Origin: Pseudomonas peradeniyensis
GTDB taxonomy: Bacteria; Pseudomonadota; Gammaproteobacteria; Pseudomonadales; Pseudomonadaceae
Direction of reading: 5' to 3'
DNA length: 64,000 bases
NCBI RefSeq assembly: GCF_014268935.2
Contig: NZ_JABWRJ020000003.1
Location: 620,001-684,000, forward strand
The notes below the pieces were generated by a model. It was not told where the DNA came from, did not search any database, and saw nothing but the letters and a program-made list of their open reading frames with translations. The stretch's first letter is position 1. Each line of letters starts with the position of its first letter. This document shows, in pieces, positions 47,174 through 59,046 of this stretch. The position numbers and the translations under genes are program-made.

Positions 47174-48505
47174 ATGGCTAAGCAAGGTGCTCTCTCTTCG
47201 CTCGGTAAGGGCGGGATGTCGGAACTCTGGGCTCGTCTGCGCTTTCTGTTCATGGCGATCATCGTCTATCGGATTGGCGCGCACATCCCAGTGCCAGGCA
47301 TTAACCCGGACCGTCTCGCGGATCTGTTCCGGCAGAATGAGGGGACCATTCTTAGCTTGTTCAACATGTTTTCCGGTGGCGCGCTGGAGCGCATGAGCAT
47401 CTTTGCACTGGGGATCATGCCGTACATCTCGGCATCGATCATCATGCAGCTCATGACCGCTGTCAGCCCGCAGCTGGAGCAGTTGAAGAAGGAAGGTGAA
47501 GCTGGCCGTCGCAAGATCAGCCAGTACACCCGCTACGGCACCGTTATCCTGGCGCTGGTCCAAGCCATTGGCATGTCCATTGGCCTGGCCAACCAGGGCG
47601 TGGCGTTTTCTGTGGGCCTGGGCTTCCATGTCGTCGCCGTCTCCACCTTCGTGGCAGGCGCGATGTTCATGATGTGGCTCGGCGAGCAGATTACCGAGCG
47701 CGGTGTGGGCAACGGTATCTCGATGTTGATCTTCGCAGGTATCGTTGCCGGTCTTCCGAGAGCAATCGGGCAGTCTTTCGAGTCTGCGCGCACAGGCGAT
47801 ATCAACATTTTCGCCCTGGTCGCTATCGGTTTGCTGGCAGTAGCGATTATCGGCTTCGTGGTGTTCATTGAGCGTGGTCAGCGTCGTATCGCCGTTCACT
47901 ACGCCAAGCGTCAGCAGGGCCGCAAGGTCTTCGCTGCGCAGACCAGCCACCTGCCGCTGAAGGTGAACATGGCGGGCGTAATCCCGGCCATTTTCGCGAG
48001 CAGCATCTTGCTGTTCCCGGCTTCGCTGGGTGCCTGGTTCGGTCAGTCCGAAGGTATGGGCTGGCTGCAGGACATCTCGCAGTCGATCGCTCCTGGTCAG
48101 CCGTTGAACATTCTGCTGTTTAGTGCAGGGATCATTTTCTTCTGCTTCTTCTACACAGCGTTGATGTTCAACCCGAAAGACGTAGCGGAAAACCTGAAGA
48201 AGTCCGGTGCCTTTATTCCGGGTATCCGTCCTGGTGAGCAGTCGGCGCGCTACATTGATGGCGTCCTGACCCGTCTGACCATGTTCGGTGCTCTTTACAT
48301 GATGGCCGTGTGCCTTCTGCCCCAGTTCCTGGTGGTGGCAGCAAACGTGCCGTTCTACCTTGGCGGGACCTCGTTGCTGATTGTGGTAGTGGTTGTGATG
48401 GACTTCATGTCCCAAGTACAATCGCACCTCGTTTCGCACCAGTACGAATCCCTGATGAAGAAAGCCAACCTGAAAGGCTACGGCGGCAGCGGTCTGCTGC
48501 GCTGA
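47174..48505 (+). CDS. secY: Preprotein translocase subunit SecY
   Basis: 443-residue central channel of the Sec translocon with ten membrane helices. Typical segments are RIGAHIPVPGIN with the plug region LFNMFSGGALERMSIFALG, GIMPYISASIIMQLM in helix 2, and the cytoplasmic loop with RYTRYG-like SQYTRYGTVIL. It acts with SecE (21386). Its start abuts rplO. Confidence 0.98.
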   Translation: MAKQGALSSLGKGGMSELWARLRFLFMAIIVYRIGAHIPVPGINPDRLADLFRQNEGTILSLFNMFSGGALERMSIFALGIMPYISASIIMQLMTAVSPQLEQLKKEGEAGRRKISQYTRYGTVILALVQAIGMSIGLANQGVAFSVGLGFHVVAVSTFVAGAMFMMWLGEQITERGVGNGISMLIFAGIVAGLPRAIGQSFESARTGDINIFALVAIGLLAVAIIGFVVFIERGQRRIAVHYAKRQQGRKVFAAQTSHLPLKVNMAGVIPAIFASSILLFPASLGAWFGQSEGMGWLQDISQSIAPGQPLNILLFSAGIIFFCFFYTALMFNPKDVAENLKKSGAFIPGIRPGEQSARYIDGVLTRLTMFGALYMMAVCLLPQFLVVAANVPFYLGGTSLLIVVVVVMDFMSQVQSHLVSHQYESLMKKANLKGYGGSGLLR

Positions 48506-48535
48506 TTTAGCCCCTTAAGGTTCGAGGAGTCGGTA

Positions 48536-48652
48536 ATGAAAGTTCGTGCATCGGTGAAAAAGCTGTGCCGCAACTGCAAGATCATTCGTCGCGAAGGTAT
48601 CGTGCGCGTGATCTGCAGCGCGGAACCGCGTCACAAGCAGCGCCAAGGCTGA
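48536..48652 (+). CDS. rpmJ: 50S ribosomal protein L36, zinc-binding form
   Basis: 38 residues, MKVRASVKKLCRNCK at the start. C11, C14, C27 and H33 form the zinc ribbon, so this is the zinc-dependent form; Pseudomonas often keeps a second zinc-free copy elsewhere for zinc starvation. Start ATG at 48536 follows CGAGGAGTCGGTA. Last spc gene. Confidence 0.96.
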   Translation: MKVRASVKKLCRNCKIIRREGIVRVICSAEPRHKQRQG

Positions 48653-48669
48653 GTGTGATCCGCGCTTCA

Positions 48670-48697
48670 AACCCAGCAGCTAGTGTGCTGCTGGGTT
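48670..48697 (+). terminator. Hairpin after rpmJ
   Basis: AACCCAGCAGC pairs with GCTGCTGGGTT around TAGTGT. There is no clean T-run, so it is likely partial termination or a processing site between spc and alpha. Confidence 0.65.
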
Positions 48698-48724
48698 GAT
48701 TATTCGTTTCTACAGCGATATTAT
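48696..48724 (+). promoter_or_regulatory. Promoter of the alpha operon
   Basis: TTGATT (48696-48701), 17-base spacer, TATTAT (48719-48724). The -35 box overlaps the end of the preceding hairpin. About 55 bases of leader follow before rpsM. Confidence 0.7.
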
Positions 48725-48783
48725 CTCGCGCCCTATTTCTTGGCTTCCGGGGCGTAGGTAGCTGTCAATTGGAGTCCCACTGA

Positions 48784-49140
48784 ATGGCCCGTATTGCAGG
48801 CGTCAACATTCCAGATAACAAGCATACTGTTATCTCGCTGACCTACATCTATGGTGTCGGTCGCACTACCGCGCAGAAAATCTGTGCGGACGCTGGTGTA
48901 AATCCAGCCGCTAAGATCAAGGATCTGAGCGACGAGCAAATCGAAACCCTGCGTGGCGAAGTCGCGAAGTTCACCACCGAAGGTGACCTGCGCCGTGACA
49001 TCAACATGAAGATCAAGCGCTTGATGGACCTGGGTTGCTACCGCGGCCTGCGTCATCGTAAAGGTCTGCCGGTTCGCGGTCAGCGCACCAAGACCAACGC
49101 ACGCACCCGTAAGGGCCCGCGTAAGCCGATCCGCAAGTAA
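48784..49140 (+). CDS. rpsM: 30S ribosomal protein S13
   Basis: 118 residues; head protein that contacts the P-site tRNA and forms bridge B1. Starts [20 protein letters not shown]; signature [20 protein letters not shown]. Start ATG follows TTGGAGTCCCACTGA. First alpha-operon gene. Confidence 0.98.
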
Positions 49141-49158
49141 TCGCCCAGGAATATAGAC

Positions 49159-49548
49159 ATGGCAAAACCTGCTGCTCGTCCTCGTAAAAAAGTCAAAAAG
49201 ACAGTGGTTGATGGCATCGCCCACATCCATGCGTCTTTCAACAACACCATCGTGACCATCACCGACCGTCAGGGCAACGCACTGTCCTGGGCTACTTCCG
49301 GTGGTTCGGGTTTCCGTGGTTCGCGCAAATCCACCCCGTTCGCAGCCCAGATCGCTGCTGAGCGTGCTGGTCAAGCTGCGCTGGAATATGGTCTGAAGAA
49401 CCTCGACGTCAACGTCAAGGGTCCAGGTCCAGGTCGTGAATCCGCCGTTCGTGCACTGAACAGCTGCGGCTACAAGATCGCCAGCATCACCGACGTGACG
49501 CCAATCCCGCACAACGGGTGCCGTCCGCCGAAGAAGCGTCGCGTGTAA
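49159..49548 (+). CDS. rpsK: 30S ribosomal protein S11
   Basis: 129 residues; platform protein next to the E-site codon. Conserved core [20 protein letters not shown] and the C-terminal [17 protein letters not shown] are exact family features. Strong ribosome site CCAGGAATATAGAC. Confidence 0.98.
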
Positions 49549-49563
49549 TCAGGAGACAGATAA

Positions 49564-50184
49564 ATGGCACGTTACATTGGTCCAAAATGCAAACTGTCTC
49601 GCCGTGAAGGCACTGACCTGTTCCTGAAGAGCGGCGTTCGCGCTCTGGAATCGAAGTGCAACATCGAAGCAGCCCCAGGTATCCACGGCCAGCGCCGTGG
49701 CCGTCAGTCCGACTACGGTACCCAGCTGCGCGAGAAACAAAAAGTCCGTCGTATCTACGGTGTTCTGGAGCGTCAGTTCCGCGGTTACTACCAAGCTGCT
49801 GCCTCGAAAAAAGGCGCAACCGGTGAGAACCTGCTGCAACTGCTCGAGTGCCGTCTGGATAACGTCGTCTACCGTATGGGCTTCGGCTCGACTCGTTCCG
49901 AGTCCCGTCAGCTGGTTTCGCACAAAGCGATCAGCGTCAACGGTAAGACTGTGAACATTCCATCCTACCAAGTTCGTCCGGGTGACGTGGTCTCGGTTCG
50001 CGAGAAGTCGCTGAACCAGCTGCGCATTGTTCAAGCCCTTGAACTGTGCGCCCAGCGTGGCCGCGTTGAGTGGGTTGACGTGGATGCTGCTAAAAAGTCG
50101 GGCGTTTTCAAGAACGTTCCTGCTCGCAGCGACCTGTCCGCCGACATCAACGAAAACCTGATTGTCGAGCTCTACTCCAAGTAA
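49564..50184 (+). CDS. rpsD: 30S ribosomal protein S4
   Basis: 206 residues; nucleates 30S assembly and, in E. coli, represses the alpha operon. S4 RNA-binding domain includes CRLDNVVYRMGFGSTRSESR and QLVSHKAISVNGKTVNIPSY. The N-terminal KCKLSRREGTDLFLKSGVRA lacks a zinc site. Confidence 0.98.
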   Translation: MARYIGPKCKLSRREGTDLFLKSGVRALESKCNIEAAPGIHGQRRGRQSDYGTQLREKQKVRRIYGVLERQFRGYYQAAASKKGATGENLLQLLECRLDNVVYRMGFGSTRSESRQLVSHKAISVNGKTVNIPSYQVRPGDVVSVREKSLNQLRIVQALELCAQRGRVEWVDVDAAKKSGVFKNVPARSDLSADINENLIVELYSK

Positions 50185-50206
50185 GGGCTAGAAAATAGGT
50201 GCATCC

Positions 50207-51208
50207 ATGCAGATTTCGGTAAATGAGTTTCTGACACCCCGTCACATCGACGTGCAGGTTGTCAGTCCAACCCGCGCCAAGATCACGCTCGAGCCTCTCG
50301 AGCGTGGCTTCGGCCATACCCTGGGCAACGCGCTGCGCCGCATCCTGTTGTCCTCCATGCCTGGCTGTGCAGTAGTCGAGGCCGAGATCGACGGCGTACT
50401 CCATGAGTACTCCGCGATCGAAGGTGTTCAGGAAGACGTCATTGAAATCCTGTTGAACCTGAAAGGCCTGGCTATCAAACTGCACGGTCGTGACGAAGTT
50501 ACGCTGACCTTGTCGAAAAAGGGTTCGGGGGTGGTTACCGCTGCCGATATTCAGCTGGATCACGATGTCGAGATCGTCAACCCCGATCACGTAATCGCGA
50601 ACCTGGCGTCCAACGGCGCCCTGAACATGAAGCTCACCGTAGCTCGTGGTCGCGGTTACGAGCCGGCCGACTCCCGTCAGACCGACGAAGACGAAAGCCG
50701 CAGCATTGGCCGTCTCCAGCTGGACGCTTCGTTCAGCCCGGTGCGTCGTATCGCCTACGTGGTCGAGAACGCCCGTGTTGAACAGCGTACCAACCTGGAC
50801 AAGCTGGTCATCGATCTGGAAACCAACGGTACCCTGGATCCTGAAGAGGCTATCCGTCGTGCCGCGACCATCCTGCAACAGCAGCTGGCCGCGTTCGTCG
50901 ACCTCAAAGGTGACAGCGAGCCGGTTGTGGTCGAGCAGGAAGACGAGATCGATCCGATCCTGCTGCGCCCGGTTGACGACCTGGAACTGACCGTACGTTC
51001 GGCCAACTGCCTCAAGGCGGAGAACATCTACTACATCGGCGACCTGATTCAGCGTACCGAAGTAGAGCTGTTGAAGACTCCTAACCTGGGCAAGAAGTCC
51101 CTGACTGAAATCAAGGACGTCCTGGCCTCCCGTGGTCTTTCCCTCGGCATGCGCCTCGACAACTGGCCGCCTGCAAGTCTTAAGAAAGACGACAAGGCGA
51201 CTGCCTGA
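50207..51208 (+). CDS. rpoA: RNA polymerase alpha subunit
   Basis: 333 residues. The N-terminal domain drives alpha dimerisation and binds beta/beta' ([20 protein letters not shown]), and a linker leads to the C-terminal DNA-binding domain ([39 protein letters not shown]) which reads UP elements and contacts activators. No anomaly seen. Confidence 0.98.
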
Positions 51209-51250
51209 TCGTCGTAATCACCGAACGTAGTGTTTGGTAAGGAATGAATC

Positions 51251-51637
51251 ATGCGTCATCGTAAAAGTGGACGTCACCTGAGCCGTACCAGCTCTCACCG
51301 CAAGGCTATGTTCCAGAACATGGCAGTGTCGCTGATCGAGCACGAGCTGATCAAAACCACCCTGCCGAAAGCCAAGGAACTGCGCCGCGTTGCCGAGCCG
51401 CTGATCACCCTGGCCAAGGAAGACAGCGTCGCCAACCGTCGTCTGGCCTTCGATCGTACCCGTTCGAAGTCCGCCGTTGGCAAACTGTTCAACGACCTGG
51501 GCAAGCGTTACGCCACCCGTCAGGGCGGCTACCTGCGCATCCTGAAGTGCGGTTTCCGCGCTGGCGACAACGCGCCTATGGCGTACGTCGAGCTGGTTGA
51601 TCGTCCGGTCGGTGGTGCTGTAGAAGCTGCCGAGTAA
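51251..51637 (+). CDS. rplQ: 50S ribosomal protein L17
   Basis: 128 residues near the tunnel exit. MRHRKSGRHLSRTSSHRKAM starts the protein; RLAFDRTRSKSAVGKLFNDL follows. The C-terminal tail is slightly longer than in E. coli. Last gene of the alpha operon before a strong terminator. Confidence 0.98.
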   Translation: MRHRKSGRHLSRTSSHRKAMFQNMAVSLIEHELIKTTLPKAKELRRVAEPLITLAKEDSVANRRLAFDRTRSKSAVGKLFNDLGKRYATRQGGYLRILKCGFRAGDNAPMAYVELVDRPVGGAVEAAE

Positions 51638-51658
51638 GACGTTCTGTCTGCTGCAAAG

Positions 51659-51682
51659 AACCGGGCCTAGGCCCGGTTTTTT
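51659..51682 (+). terminator. Terminator of the alpha operon
   Basis: CCGGGC pairs with GCCCGG around CTAG, preceded by AA and followed by TTTTTT. Confidence 0.93.
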
Positions 51683-51807
51683 GTTGCCTTATGAATTGTT
51701 ATTTTCTATTGATGTAAGTCAGGTAATGAATTTGTTCTTGTAACATGGGTCGACAATACTCTCTCCAAGCCGATTAGCCGGCCGTTCAAGACCGATCAGG
51801 AGAGCCC

Positions 51808-53247
51808 ATGAGCAAGATTCTCACCACCGCAAGCGGCGCGCCCGTAGCCGACAACCAGAATTCCCGTTCCGCAGGCCCTCGCGGCCCGCTGCTGCTCGAC
51901 GATTTCCACCTGGTCGAGAAACTCGCCCACTTCAACCGCGAGAACATCCCTGAGCGTCGCGTGCACGCCAAGGGCTCCGGCGCCTATGGCACCTTCACAG
52001 TCACCCGCGATATCACCGAACTCACCAGTGCCAGGCTGTTCGACAGCATCGGCAAGCAGACCGAGACGTTCCTGCGCTTCTCCACCGTGGGTGGCGAACG
52101 CGGTTCGGCGGACACCGAGCGCGACCCGCGTGGTTTCGCCGTGAAGTTCTACACCGAGGAAGGTAACTGGGACATCGTCGGCAACAACACGCCAGTGTTC
52201 TTCATCCGTGATCCGTTGAAGTTCCCCGACTTCATCCATACCCAGAAGCGCCACCCGCAGACCAATCTGAAGAACGCGCAGATGATGTGGGACTTCTGGT
52301 CGCACTCGCCCGAGGCGTTGCACCAGGTCACCATCCTGTTCTCCGACCGCGGCATCCCGGACGGTTACCGCCACATGCACGGTTTTGGCAGCCACACCTA
52401 CAGCCTGATCAACGCCAAGGGTGAGCGCACCTGGGTCAAGTGGCACTTCAAGACCCAGCAGGGCATCAAGAACCTGGCGCCGGCCGAGGCTGCCCGCCTG
52501 GCCGGCAGCGACCCGGACTACGCACAGCGCGACCTGTTCCAGGCCATCGAGCGCGGTGACTTCCCACGTTGGACCGTGTGCATCCAGGTGATGAGCGAAG
52601 CCGAGGCCGCCAGCCGTGACGAGAACCCCTTCGACGTGACCAAGACCTGGTCGCAGAAGGACTACCCGTTGATCGAGGTCGGCGTGCTGGAACTCAACCG
52701 CAACCCGCTCAACTACTTCGCCGAAGTCGAGCAGGCGGCGTTCGGTCCCAGCAACATGGTGCCCGGGGTCGGCCTGTCGCCGGACCGCATGCTGCAGGGC
52801 AGGGTGTTCGCCTATGCCGATGCTCACCGCTACCGCGTGGGCACCAACCACCAGCACTTGCCGGTCAATGCGCCACGCTGCCCGGTGCACAGCTACCAGC
52901 GCGACGGTTCCATGGCCACCGGCGCCTACGGCAATGCTCCCAACTACGAGCCAAACAGCTACGCGGACGCACCGAAGCAATCGCCGCGCCATGCGGAGCC
53001 GGCGCTGGCCCTGAATGGCTTGGCGGACCGCTACGACCACCGCGAAGACAACGACTACTACAGCCATGCCGGTGCGCTGTTCCGCCTGATGAGCGATGAG
53101 CAGAAGGCACTGTTGATCGGCAACATCGCCGGCACCATGGCGGGCGTCAGCGAGGATGTCGTTCAGCGCCAACTGCAGTACTTCTTCAAGGCTGATCCAG
53201 CCTACGGAGAAGGGATTGCCAAGGCCTTGGGTGTGAATCTCGCCTAA
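51808..53247 (+). CDS. katA: Haem catalase, small-subunit (clade 3) type
   Basis: 479-residue monofunctional catalase that dismutates hydrogen peroxide. The catalytic histidine is H53 in RVHAKGSGAYG, the catalytic asparagine is in VGNNTPVFFIRDPLKFPDF, and the haem-ligand tyrosine is in MLQGRVFAYADAHRYRVG. Length fits clade 3. No signal peptide is seen, so it is cytoplasmic. It is directly upstream of the ferritin gene ftnA, linking peroxide and iron handling, as in other pseudomonads. Start ATG follows CAGGAGAGCCC. Confidence 0.96.
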   Translation: MSKILTTASGAPVADNQNSRSAGPRGPLLLDDFHLVEKLAHFNRENIPERRVHAKGSGAYGTFTVTRDITELTSARLFDSIGKQTETFLRFSTVGGERGSADTERDPRGFAVKFYTEEGNWDIVGNNTPVFFIRDPLKFPDFIHTQKRHPQTNLKNAQMMWDFWSHSPEALHQVTILFSDRGIPDGYRHMHGFGSHTYSLINAKGERTWVKWHFKTQQGIKNLAPAEAARLAGSDPDYAQRDLFQAIERGDFPRWTVCIQVMSEAEAASRDENPFDVTKTWSQKDYPLIEVGVLELNRNPLNYFAEVEQAAFGPSNMVPGVGLSPDRMLQGRVFAYADAHRYRVGTNHQHLPVNAPRCPVHSYQRDGSMATGAYGNAPNYEPNSYADAPKQSPRHAEPALALNGLADRYDHREDNDYYSHAGALFRLMSDEQKALLIGNIAGTMAGVSEDVVQRQLQYFFKADPAYGEGIAKALGVNLA

Positions 53248-53263
53248 TCGAAGTGATAACAAG

Positions 53264-53288
53264 AACCGCCCTCGTTTGGGCGGTTTTT
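53264..53288. terminator. Terminator of katA
   Basis: AACCGCCC pairs with GGGCGGTT around TCGTTT, followed by TTT. It separates katA from ftnA. Confidence 0.9.
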
Positions 53289-53409
53289 CAATGAATATCA
53301 CTACTGTTTAGCCGATTATTTGCTTCTAATTGCGCGTTTTTCAGTGACCGCGAGCAAAACCTGGTTCACACTATGTCCCATAGACGTATTCACAGGGAGA
53401 AGCAGGGCG

Positions 53410-53874
53410 ATGCAAGGTCACCCGGACGTAATCAACTACCTCGTCACGTTGCTGAAGGGCGAACTGGCAGCACGCGATCAGTACTTCATTCACTCGCGGA
53501 TGTACGAAGACTGGGGCCTGACCAAGCTCTATGAACGTATCAACCACGAGATGGAAGAAGAGACGCAGCACGCCGACGCCCTGATGCGCCGTATCCTCAT
53601 GCTCGAAGGCACCCCGGACATGCGCGCCGATGACCTGCACGTGGGCAGCACCGTGCCGGAGATGATCGAGGCCGACCTCAAGCTCGAGTACAAGGTCCGT
53701 GCCGCGCTGTGCAAGGGCATCGAGCTGTGCGAACTGCACAAGGACTACATCAGCCGCGACATCCTGCGCGCGCAGTTGGCCGATACCGAAGAAGATCACA
53801 CCTACTGGCTGGAGAAGCAGCAGGGTCTGATCAAGGCCATTGGCCTGGAGAACTACCTGCAGTCGCAGATGTAA
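53410..53874 (+). CDS. ftnA: Bacterial ferritin FtnA (bacterioferritin-like, no haem ligand)
   Basis: 154-residue four-helix iron-storage protein. Alignment by eye to E. coli bacterioferritin shows ferroxidase residues E18, E51 and H54 and the later ADTEEDHTYWLE, but position 52, the haem-coordinating Met, is Thr (MEEETQHAD). The katA-adjacent protein of P. aeruginosa, first named BfrA and later recognised as FtnA, has the same feature. So it probably stores iron without haem. Start ATG at 53410 follows AGCAGGGCG; upstream open codons lack a ribosome site. Confidence 0.92.
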   Translation: MQGHPDVINYLVTLLKGELAARDQYFIHSRMYEDWGLTKLYERINHEMEEETQHADALMRRILMLEGTPDMRADDLHVGSTVPEMIEADLKLEYKVRAALCKGIELCELHKDYISRDILRAQLADTEEDHTYWLEKQQGLIKAIGLENYLQSQM

Positions 53875-53885
53875 AAGCTTGGGGC

Positions 53886-53995
53886 TGCCTTGCAGCCCTT
53901 TCGCGGCACGAGGCCGCTCCTACAGGACCGCGCCGATCTGACGGTTTGCGCGGTCCTGTAGGAGCGGCCTCGTGCCGCGAATAGGGCGCAAAGCG
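53886..53995. repeat. Pair of inverted REP elements between ftnA and uvrA
   Basis: GCCCTTTCGCGGCACGAGG...CTCCTACAGG (53896-53926) and its inverted copy CCTGTAGGAGCGGCC...GCCGCGAATAGGGC (53955-53988) face each other in the order opposite to the pair at 17152. They lie between convergent ftnA and uvrA and can fold as a strong bidirectional terminator. Confidence 0.9.
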
Positions 53996-54006
53996 CCCCC
54001 ATCGCT

Positions 54007-56841
<2,835 letters not shown>

Positions 56842-56970
56842 TACGGCCTCGCTCGGCGGGCATAAACAAAGGAGTATACGGCGCGCTGCCATTACGCGGC
56901 AAAGCGTCGCGTATATGCCGCCAAGGCGTCGGACTGATAGAATCGCCGCCGGTTCACACGAGGTTAATCC
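56842..56970. other. Divergent uvrA/MFS promoter region
   Basis: 129 bases between divergent starts. I looked for a LexA palindrome (CTGT-N8-ACAG) and found none. Confidence 0.4.
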
Positions 56971-58365
56971 ATGCACGACACCCACAACGAGCGCATGAGT
57001 GGCAGCGAAACCCGCGCCGCCAGCGGCCTGGCCCTGGTCTTCGCCTTTCGTATGCTGGGCATGTTCATGGTACTGCCGGTGCTGGCCACCTACGGCATGG
57101 ACCTGGCCGGTGCCACGCCTGCGCTGATCGGTCTGGCCATCGGTGCCTACGGCCTGACCCAGGCCGTGCTGCAGATTCCGTTCGGGGTGATTTCCGATCG
57201 CATCGGCCGCCGTCCGGTGATCTACGTGGGGTTGATCATCTTCGCCCTGGGCAGCGTGCTGGCGGCCCAGGCCGATTCTATCTGGGGCGTGATCGCCGGG
57301 CGCATCCTGCAGGGCGCGGGGGCGATTTCCGCGGCGGTGATGGCGTTGCTGTCCGATTTGACCCGCGAGCAGCACCGGACCAAGGCCATGGCCATGATCG
57401 GCATGAGCATCGGCCTGTCGTTCGCCGTGGCGATGGTGGTCGGCCCGCTGTTGACCCGCGCCTTTGGCTTGTCAGGATTGTTCCTTGCCACCGCAGGACT
57501 TGCCCTGGTCGGCATCGGCCTGATCGCCTTCGTGGTGCCCAACTCGCACAGCGTGTTGACCCACCGCGAGTCCGGTGTCGCCCGTCAGGCCCTCGGTCCG
57601 ACCCTGCGCAATCCGGACCTTCTGCGCCTGGATATCAGCATCTTCGTGCTGCACGCGATCCTGATGGCCAGCTTCGTGGCGCTGCCCCTGGCCTTCGTCG
57701 AGCGCGGCGGGCTGCCCAAGGAACAGCACTGGTGGGTGTACCTGACCGCGTTGCTGGTTTCATTTTTTGCAATGATCCCCTTCATCATCTACGGGGAAAA
57801 GAAGCGCAAGATGAAACGCGTGTTGCTCGGCGCGGTCAGTGTCCTGCTGCTGGTGGAGGTGTTCTTCTGGCAGTGGGCTGACAACTTGCGCGGACTGGTG
57901 GTCGGCACCGTGGTATTCTTTACTGCATTCAACCTGCTGGAGGCATCCTTGCCTTCGCTGGTCAGCAAGGTGTCGCCCGCCGGTGGCAAGGGGACGGCGA
58001 TGGGGGTTTACTCCACCAGCCAGTTCCTCGGCGCCGCGTTGGGAGGCATCCTCGGTGGCTGGTTGTTCCAGCACGGTGGCTTGAGCATGGTGTTCCTCGG
58101 ATGCGCCGTATTGTGCGTCCTGTGGTTGCTCACTGCGTTGCGCATGAACGAGCCACCGTACGTGACCAGCCTGCGCATGCCGCTGACGCCGGAAGCGGTC
58201 CGGGAAGCCGGGCTGACCGAGCGCCTGATGGCCGTGCCGGGTGTGACCGACGCCGTGGTGGTGGCAGAAGAAGCCGCCATCTATATCAAACTGGATACGA
58301 AAATTTTGGACCGTGCGACCCTCGAGCGTCTGGTGAACCCAGCCTCTGCGGCGTGCGAAGCCTAG
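56971..58365 (+). CDS. MFS transporter with C-terminal ferredoxin-like domain (YajR-like)
   Basis: 464 residues: twelve membrane helices of the major facilitator superfamily, with motif A between helices 2 and 3 (GVISDRIGRRPVIYVG), then a soluble C-terminal domain (AVPGVTDAVVVAEEAAIYIK) typical of YajR-type proton-driven exporters. Substrate unknown. Divergent from uvrA and ten bases upstream of ssb, so ssb may be read from its promoter as well. Start ATG at 56971; a second ATG eight codons later is possible. Confidence 0.9.
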   Translation: MHDTHNERMSGSETRAASGLALVFAFRMLGMFMVLPVLATYGMDLAGATPALIGLAIGAYGLTQAVLQIPFGVISDRIGRRPVIYVGLIIFALGSVLAAQADSIWGVIAGRILQGAGAISAAVMALLSDLTREQHRTKAMAMIGMSIGLSFAVAMVVGPLLTRAFGLSGLFLATAGLALVGIGLIAFVVPNSHSVLTHRESGVARQALGPTLRNPDLLRLDISIFVLHAILMASFVALPLAFVERGGLPKEQHWWVYLTALLVSFFAMIPFIIYGEKKRKMKRVLLGAVSVLLLVEVFFWQWADNLRGLVVGTVVFFTAFNLLEASLPSLVSKVSPAGGKGTAMGVYSTSQFLGAALGGILGGWLFQHGGLSMVFLGCAVLCVLWLLTALRMNEPPYVTSLRMPLTPEAVREAGLTERLMAVPGVTDAVVVAEEAAIYIKLDTKILDRATLERLVNPASAACEA

Positions 58366-58374
58366 GAGAACGTT

Positions 58375-58920
58375 ATGGCCCGTGGGGTTAACAAAGTCAT
58401 TCTGGTCGGTACCTGCGGTCAGGATCCCGAAGTCCGCTACCTGCCCAACGGTAACGCCGTGACCAACCTGAGCCTGGCCACCAGCGAGCAGTGGACCGAC
58501 AAGCAGTCGGGTCAGAAGGTCGAGCGTACCGAGTGGCACCGTGTGTCGCTGTTCGGCAAGGTCGCCGAGATTGCCGGCGAATACCTGCGCAAGGGTTCGC
58601 AGTGCTACATCGAAGGCAAGCTGCAGACCCGCGAGTGGGAAAAGGACGGCATCAAGCGCTACACCACCGAGATCATCGTCGACATCAACGGCACCATGCA
58701 GTTGCTTGGCGGTCGTCCGCAGGGTCAGCAGGGTGGTGGTGACCAATACAACCAGGGTGGTGGTAACAACTACAACCAAGGTGGCCAGCAGCAGTACAAC
58801 CAGGCTCCTCGTCAGCAGGCTCCGCGTCCGCAGCAGGCGCCACAGCGCCCGGCGCCGCAACAGCCGGCTCCGCAGCCAGCCGCTGACTTCGACAGCTTCG
58901 ACGACGATATTCCGTTCTGA
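58375..58920 (+). CDS. ssb: Single-stranded DNA-binding protein
   Basis: 181 residues; tetrameric protein that coats single-stranded DNA in replication, repair and recombination. The OB fold begins ARGVNKVILVGTCGQDPEVR and has WTDKQSGQKVERTEWHRVSL; a Gly/Gln/Asn-rich linker (about 112-165) follows, and the acidic tail ends DDDIPF, the binding site for partner proteins. Follows the MFS gene by ten bases. A strong terminator ends the unit. Confidence 0.97.
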   Translation: MARGVNKVILVGTCGQDPEVRYLPNGNAVTNLSLATSEQWTDKQSGQKVERTEWHRVSLFGKVAEIAGEYLRKGSQCYIEGKLQTREWEKDGIKRYTTEIIVDINGTMQLLGGRPQGQQGGGDQYNQGGGNNYNQGGQQQYNQAPRQQAPRPQQAPQRPAPQQPAPQPAADFDSFDDDIPF

Positions 58921-58971
58921 TACTTCCAAGAGGCGTCATGGGCGCCTCCCGCGAAAACGGAGCTGAAACAA

Positions 58972-59006
58972 GAAACCCGCTTCATGCCTGAAGCGGGTTT
59001 CTTTTT
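58972..59006. terminator. Terminator of ssb
   Basis: GAAACCCGCTTC pairs with GAAGCGGGTTTC around ATGCCT, followed by TTTTT. It also lies downstream of the convergent GlcG-like gene. Confidence 0.94.
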
Positions 59007-59046
59007 GTGTGGAAGATCGGCGCTCCGATATAGGCACCGTTCAGGT

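Noticed and set aside
51690..51800. OxyR site upstream of katA
   Set aside because: Some ATTGAT/ATAAT-like pieces are present but spacing does not match the OxyR pattern well enough to call.
53410..53874. Calling the ferritin Bfr (haem bacterioferritin)
   Set aside because: The haem-ligand Met52 is Thr; FtnA fits better.
56842..56970. LexA box upstream of uvrA
   Set aside because: No CTGT-N8-ACAG palindrome found.
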